From the NCBI GenBank assembly GCA_021797295.1, contig JAKAAA010000042.1, positions 1-9,237 of the forward strand: a stretch of DNA of 9,237 nt, given 5' to 3'. A program made the translations under genes and the position numbers. Below, one piece after another: positions 7,018 to 9,237 of the stretch. The notes below the pieces were generated by a model that was not told where the DNA came from, ran no database searches, and saw nothing but the letters and a program-made list of their open reading frames with translations. This DNA comes from Thermoplasmata archaeon (GTDB taxonomy: Archaea > Thermoplasmatota > Thermoplasmata > Thermoplasmatales > Thermoplasmataceae). Position 1 is the first letter of the stretch. Each line of letters starts with the position of its first letter.

Positions 7018-7473
7018 AGAATAAATTTTTATTAGTTCCTTGAAATCAATGCTTTCATAGAATTTAGATGCAATCAGGTTCAGGGATGGAAATTCTGCAG
7101 TTATCATTTTTATGTTCCTTTCGGCAGCCAGCTCCCTCAATTTGTCAAGGAGTTTTATCCCAACGCCCTTTCCCCTGTATTCAGGAATTACATAAAATTC
7201 TCTAATTCTTGCCTCGTATTTAGGGTCATAATATATTCTGAATATAACATCAGACATTATCATGCCTACCAGTCTTTTTCCATCCTCGGCAACAAGTCCT
7301 ATATGATTTTCCCTGTCCTCAATAATCCTGCTGAGTTTTTCAGATATCTCTTTTTCATTTCCTACTGATACCTTTAAAAGAGGATCAAATTCTTCGTTTA
7401 AATGTTTTAATCTCAATAGCTGCTCCATTACACCGTCTATATCCTTTTTTTCCATTAATCTAATGTTAACCAA
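7006..7473 (-). CDS. GNAT family N-acetyltransferase
   Basis: This is an acetyl-CoA-dependent N-acetyltransferase of 155 residues, the usual size for a single GNAT domain; its substrate is unknown. The N-terminal IRLMEKKDIDGV is a typical GNAT opening. Motif A is REFYVIPEYRGKGVGIKLL (91-109), with the acetyl-CoA pyrophosphate loop Arg100-Gly-Lys-Gly-Val-Gly. Motif B is SLNLIASKFYESIDFKE (130-146). The start is TTG (7473-7471), supported by GGTGAT five bases upstream; the next methionine at residue 7 would lose the first beta strand. It lies 10 bp downstream of the malic enzyme gene on the same strand, so the two are probably co-transcribed and translationally coupled. Whether the acetyltransferase acts on malic enzyme or another target cannot be judged. 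Confidence 0.9.
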   Translation of the reverse strand: MVNIRLMEKKDIDGVMEQLLRLKHLNEEFDPLLKVSVGNEKEISEKLSRIIEDRENHIGLVAEDGKRLVGMIMSDVIFRIYYDPKYEARIREFYVIPEYRGKGVGIKLLDKLRELAAERNIKMITAEFPSLNLIASKFYESIDFKELIKIYSKIN

Positions 7474-7478
7474 GCTTT

Positions 7479-7484
7479 ATCACC
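7479..7484 (-). promoter_or_regulatory. Shine-Dalgarno sequence of the GNAT gene
   Basis: On the minus strand GGTGAT (7484-7479) precedes the TTG start by five bases. Its first G is the last base of the malic enzyme TAG. It decides the TTG start and suggests coupling of the two cistrons. Confidence 0.7.
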
Positions 7485-8791
7485 TACATGTCAAATAATT
7501 TGTTGTAAATATTTCTATTCTTTGTTATAATATCCGATGCAGTCCTGTAAAATCCCTCAGTGGAATCGGATTTTCTTGCGAGACCAGATTCTACGCATTT
7601 CCTTGCAACAACAGAGGCCACTCTGGGGAAAAGATCAAAGTCCTCCATGGATGGAACTATATGGTCCTCCGTAGGGTTTTCAACAAAATCTGCAATTGCC
7701 TGGGAGGCAGCAACCATGATCTGAAAATTCACACCCTTAGATCTTGCATCCAGAACACCCCTGAAAACACCGGGAAATACCATGCTATTATTGATCTGAT
7801 TCGGGAAATCCCCCCTGCCAGTTGCCACGATTCTCGCTCCTGATTTTTTCGCTTCTTCAGGCCAGATTTCCGGTAATGGATTTGCCAGGGCAAATATAAC
7901 CGGATCCCTGTTCATGGATTTTACCCATTCATTTTTAATTGTCCCCGGGATGGAAACTGATGCTGAAACAACAAGATCCGCCCCCCTGAAGGCATTTGCA
8001 GGGTCTCCCTTAACACGATCTCCGTTTGTTTCCAATGCTATTTTGTATTTCCAAGGATTCTTGAACATCAGGGCATCTATATCTGCCCTGGAAGGCTCTA
8101 TTATACCCTTAGAGTCGATTGCAATTATGTTCTCTTTTTTAAAGCCGGCAGCCTCAAAAAGGTATATTGCAGCGATATTGGCCGCACCGGCACCGTTGAA
8201 AACGATTTTTGCTTCTTCCTTTTTTTTGTTTACCAGTTTCAGTGCATTGATGGCTCCCGCCAGTATTATGGATGCTGTACCGAGCTGGTCATCGTGCCAT
8301 ACCGGTATATCCATGGACTTCTGGAGACTCTCCAGGAGAAAGAAGCACCTTGGCGACTGGATATCCTCCAGATTGTATCCGCCAAAATATGGCTGTATGG
8401 CCTTTGCAGCAACTATGAACTCATCGTTATCCTTAATAACCAATGGTATCGGAATAGCATTCACACCGCCCAGATAATTAAAAAGTAGAGCCTTTCCCTC
8501 CATAACAGGGATTGCTGCATCCGGACCAACATTGCCGATTCCGAGAACTCTTGTACCGTCCGTTAAAATCGCCACTGAATTCCATTTGCCTGTCAGTTCG
8601 TATGCAAGCTCCTTGTCAGCCTCAATTTTTTTTGAAACGGCAGCGATCCCCGGGGTATAGAGTGATGAAAAATCCTCCATCCCTTTTATAGGGACTTTAG
8701 GAAGAGTCAGTATTTTTCCCTTATATTTTTTTGAGATTTCTATTGCGTTTCTGTCGAAGTATTCTGTTCTCTCAGAATCTTTCATTATCAT
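7484..8791 (-). CDS. mae: Malic enzyme (malate dehydrogenase, oxaloacetate-decarboxylating, NAD(P)+)
   Basis: This enzyme oxidatively decarboxylates malate to pyruvate and CO2 with reduction of NAD(P)+ (cytoplasm). Its 435 residues match the short prokaryotic form without a phosphotransacetylase domain. Visible features are catalytic Tyr45 in SLYTPGIA, TDGTRVLGIGNVGP (77-90), catalytic Lys100 in EGKALLFNYLGG, metal ligands Glu142-Asp143 (LEDIQSP) and Asp167/168 (HDDQLGTAS), and the Rossmann loop FNGAGAANIA (198-207) with Asp226 ending the next strand. The conserved ALANPLPEIWPEEA and VATGRGDFPNQINNSMVFPGVFRG follow. NAD versus NADP preference is not decidable by eye. ATG 8791 or the ATG two codons later (8785) could be used. 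It heads a two-gene operon with the GNAT gene. With KDG aldolase it is a second pyruvate source in this window. Confidence 0.96.
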   Translation of the reverse strand: MIMKDSERTEYFDRNAIEISKKYKGKILTLPKVPIKGMEDFSSLYTPGIAAVSKKIEADKELAYELTGKWNSVAILTDGTRVLGIGNVGPDAAIPVMEGKALLFNYLGGVNAIPIPLVIKDNDEFIVAAKAIQPYFGGYNLEDIQSPRCFFLLESLQKSMDIPVWHDDQLGTASIILAGAINALKLVNKKKEEAKIVFNGAGAANIAAIYLFEAAGFKKENIIAIDSKGIIEPSRADIDALMFKNPWKYKIALETNGDRVKGDPANAFRGADLVVSASVSIPGTIKNEWVKSMNRDPVIFALANPLPEIWPEEAKKSGARIVATGRGDFPNQINNSMVFPGVFRGVLDARSKGVNFQIMVAASQAIADFVENPTEDHIVPSMEDFDLFPRVASVVARKCVESGLARKSDSTEGFYRTASDIITKNRNIYNKLFDM

Positions 8792-8796
8792 AAAAA

Positions 8797-8818
8797 TATA
8801 TATAAGTTTATTATTAAA
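8797..8818 (-). promoter_or_regulatory. Promoter region of the malic enzyme-GNAT operon
   Basis: Two TATA-like elements are visible on the minus strand: TTTAATAA (8818-8811), about 23 and 29 bases before the two possible ATGs, and CTTATATATA (8806-8797), only about 10 bases before the first. The first has the normal spacing for a leaderless start; the second looks stronger but would place the transcript start inside the gene. No Shine-Dalgarno sequence is present. Confidence 0.35.
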
Positions 8819-9125
8819 ACTTTACGTATTAATTTGAAGGTGTATTACTGCAATTGCCGAAGCAGTTATCATGATAACATCATTATTTTATCTATAATGT
8901 CATTATGTATTGCATACCAATGCATTACTATGTTTTTACTCCATACACACCAGTTCCAGATCCATGGTTATAAAGTTTCCAGGAAGAACCGTACTGTATT
9001 GATGCTGAAGGGGAGTTGACTGGAGTTATGCACTATAACGTTACCTGATTCCCGGGTTTCTGACTTACTCATAAGATTGTATTAAAGTATGACAAAGAGT
9101 TATATTTTTGAAGTCAGTTGCGTAA
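8819..9125. other. Region without a confident gene; possible decayed coding sequence
   Basis: Nothing complete is supported here. One plus-strand frame (8878-9048) is open except for a TAA at 8971-8973 and reads PYTPVPDPWL before the stop and EEPYCIDAEGELTG after it, a protein-like composition. The minus strand in the same codon register is also open apart from the same palindromic TTATAA. Strand and identity are undecidable by eye. An inverted repeat CTGACTT (9060-9066) / AAGTCAG (9111-9117) lies at the right side. Confidence 0.3.
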
Positions 9126-9237
9126 TTAGTTCCCCTCCCTTAGTTTACTGTACTCATTGTAGAAATAGACCTTTAACATCATTTCCTGTACAATATTCTC
9201 AAGCTTTACAGCCCTTATTATCTCACCGAACATTCTC
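9126..9237 (-). CDS. C-terminal fragment of an unrecognised protein (runs off the window)
   Basis: The minus-strand frame enters from the right edge and stops at TAA (9128-9126) after 36 visible residues. It reads FGEIIRAVKLENIVQEMM followed by LKVYFYNEYSKLREGN: charged, helical, and free of stops up to the edge. An ATG at 9233-9231 is probably internal. I do not recognise the family. A transposase C-terminus is possible given the mobile DNA elsewhere in the window, but nothing here proves it. Confidence 0.45.
   Translation of the reverse strand, partial: RMFGEIIRAVKLENIVQEMMLKVYFYNEYSKLREGN

Noticed and set aside
7914..8477. 187-residue plus-strand ORF antisense to malic enzyme, and similar long frames opposite acnA and tnpB.
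   Set aside because: These are shadows of strongly conserved genes on the other strand, with no family resemblance of their own.
8834..9019. 61-residue ORF containing HTHQFQIHG, reminiscent of a copper-binding histidine motif of multicopper oxidases.
   Set aside because: The motif is short, no other domain element surrounds it, and another frame of the same DNA looks more protein-like. Not supported.
1..9237. CRISPR array, tRNA, rRNA or defence-system cluster.
   Set aside because: No regularly spaced direct repeats, no tRNA-like cloverleaf and no rRNA-like sequence were noticed. The chromosomal genes are ordinary metabolism.

Overview
The window reads as chromosomal DNA of an acidophilic archaeon of the order Thermoplasmatales (a Ferroplasma, Acidiplasma or Picrophilus-like organism). 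This is an inference from three things: the AT-rich composition, archaeal TATA elements placed about 24-29 bases before start codons with no ribosome-binding site (leaderless genes), and a 2-keto-3-deoxygluconate aldolase of the archaeal Entner-Doudoroff type. No rRNA, tRNA or CRISPR array was seen.

Left part (1-1500): an IS200/IS605-type tnpB gene, cut at the window edge and split by a second element. The insert is a miniature inverted-repeat element of about 208 bp (318-525) with 30-bp imperfect terminal inverted repeats flanked by TA. Removing it with one TA restores one continuous TnpB reading frame. The insert carries, on the minus strand, a 50-codon ORF that looks like the two ends of an IS630-type transposase joined in frame. 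Two hairpins follow at the 3' end of tnpB and may belong to its guide (omega/re) RNA.

Middle (1500-4500): a 410-bp AT-rich spacer, then an ammonium transporter gene (amt, plus strand), converging on a KDG aldolase gene (kdgA, minus strand). kdgA and the downstream aconitase gene are divergent, sharing a 404-bp intergenic region. A cluster of short palindromes lies just upstream of the aconitase TATA element.

Right part (4486-9237): aconitase (acnA, plus) converges on a two-gene minus-strand operon, malic enzyme followed by a GNAT acetyltransferase. The acetyltransferase has a TTG start and a good Shine-Dalgarno sequence that overlaps the malic enzyme stop codon. An AT-only inverted repeat between acnA and the acetyltransferase could terminate both. 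The last 450 bp hold no convincing complete gene; the C-terminal end of an unrecognised minus-strand gene enters at the right edge.

Functionally the chromosomal genes are housekeeping carbon and nitrogen metabolism: KDG aldolase makes pyruvate and glyceraldehyde, aconitase serves the citric acid cycle, malic enzyme links malate to pyruvate, and Amt takes up ammonium. The most unusual part is the nested mobile DNA at the left end. I did not find a convincing new multi-gene system.
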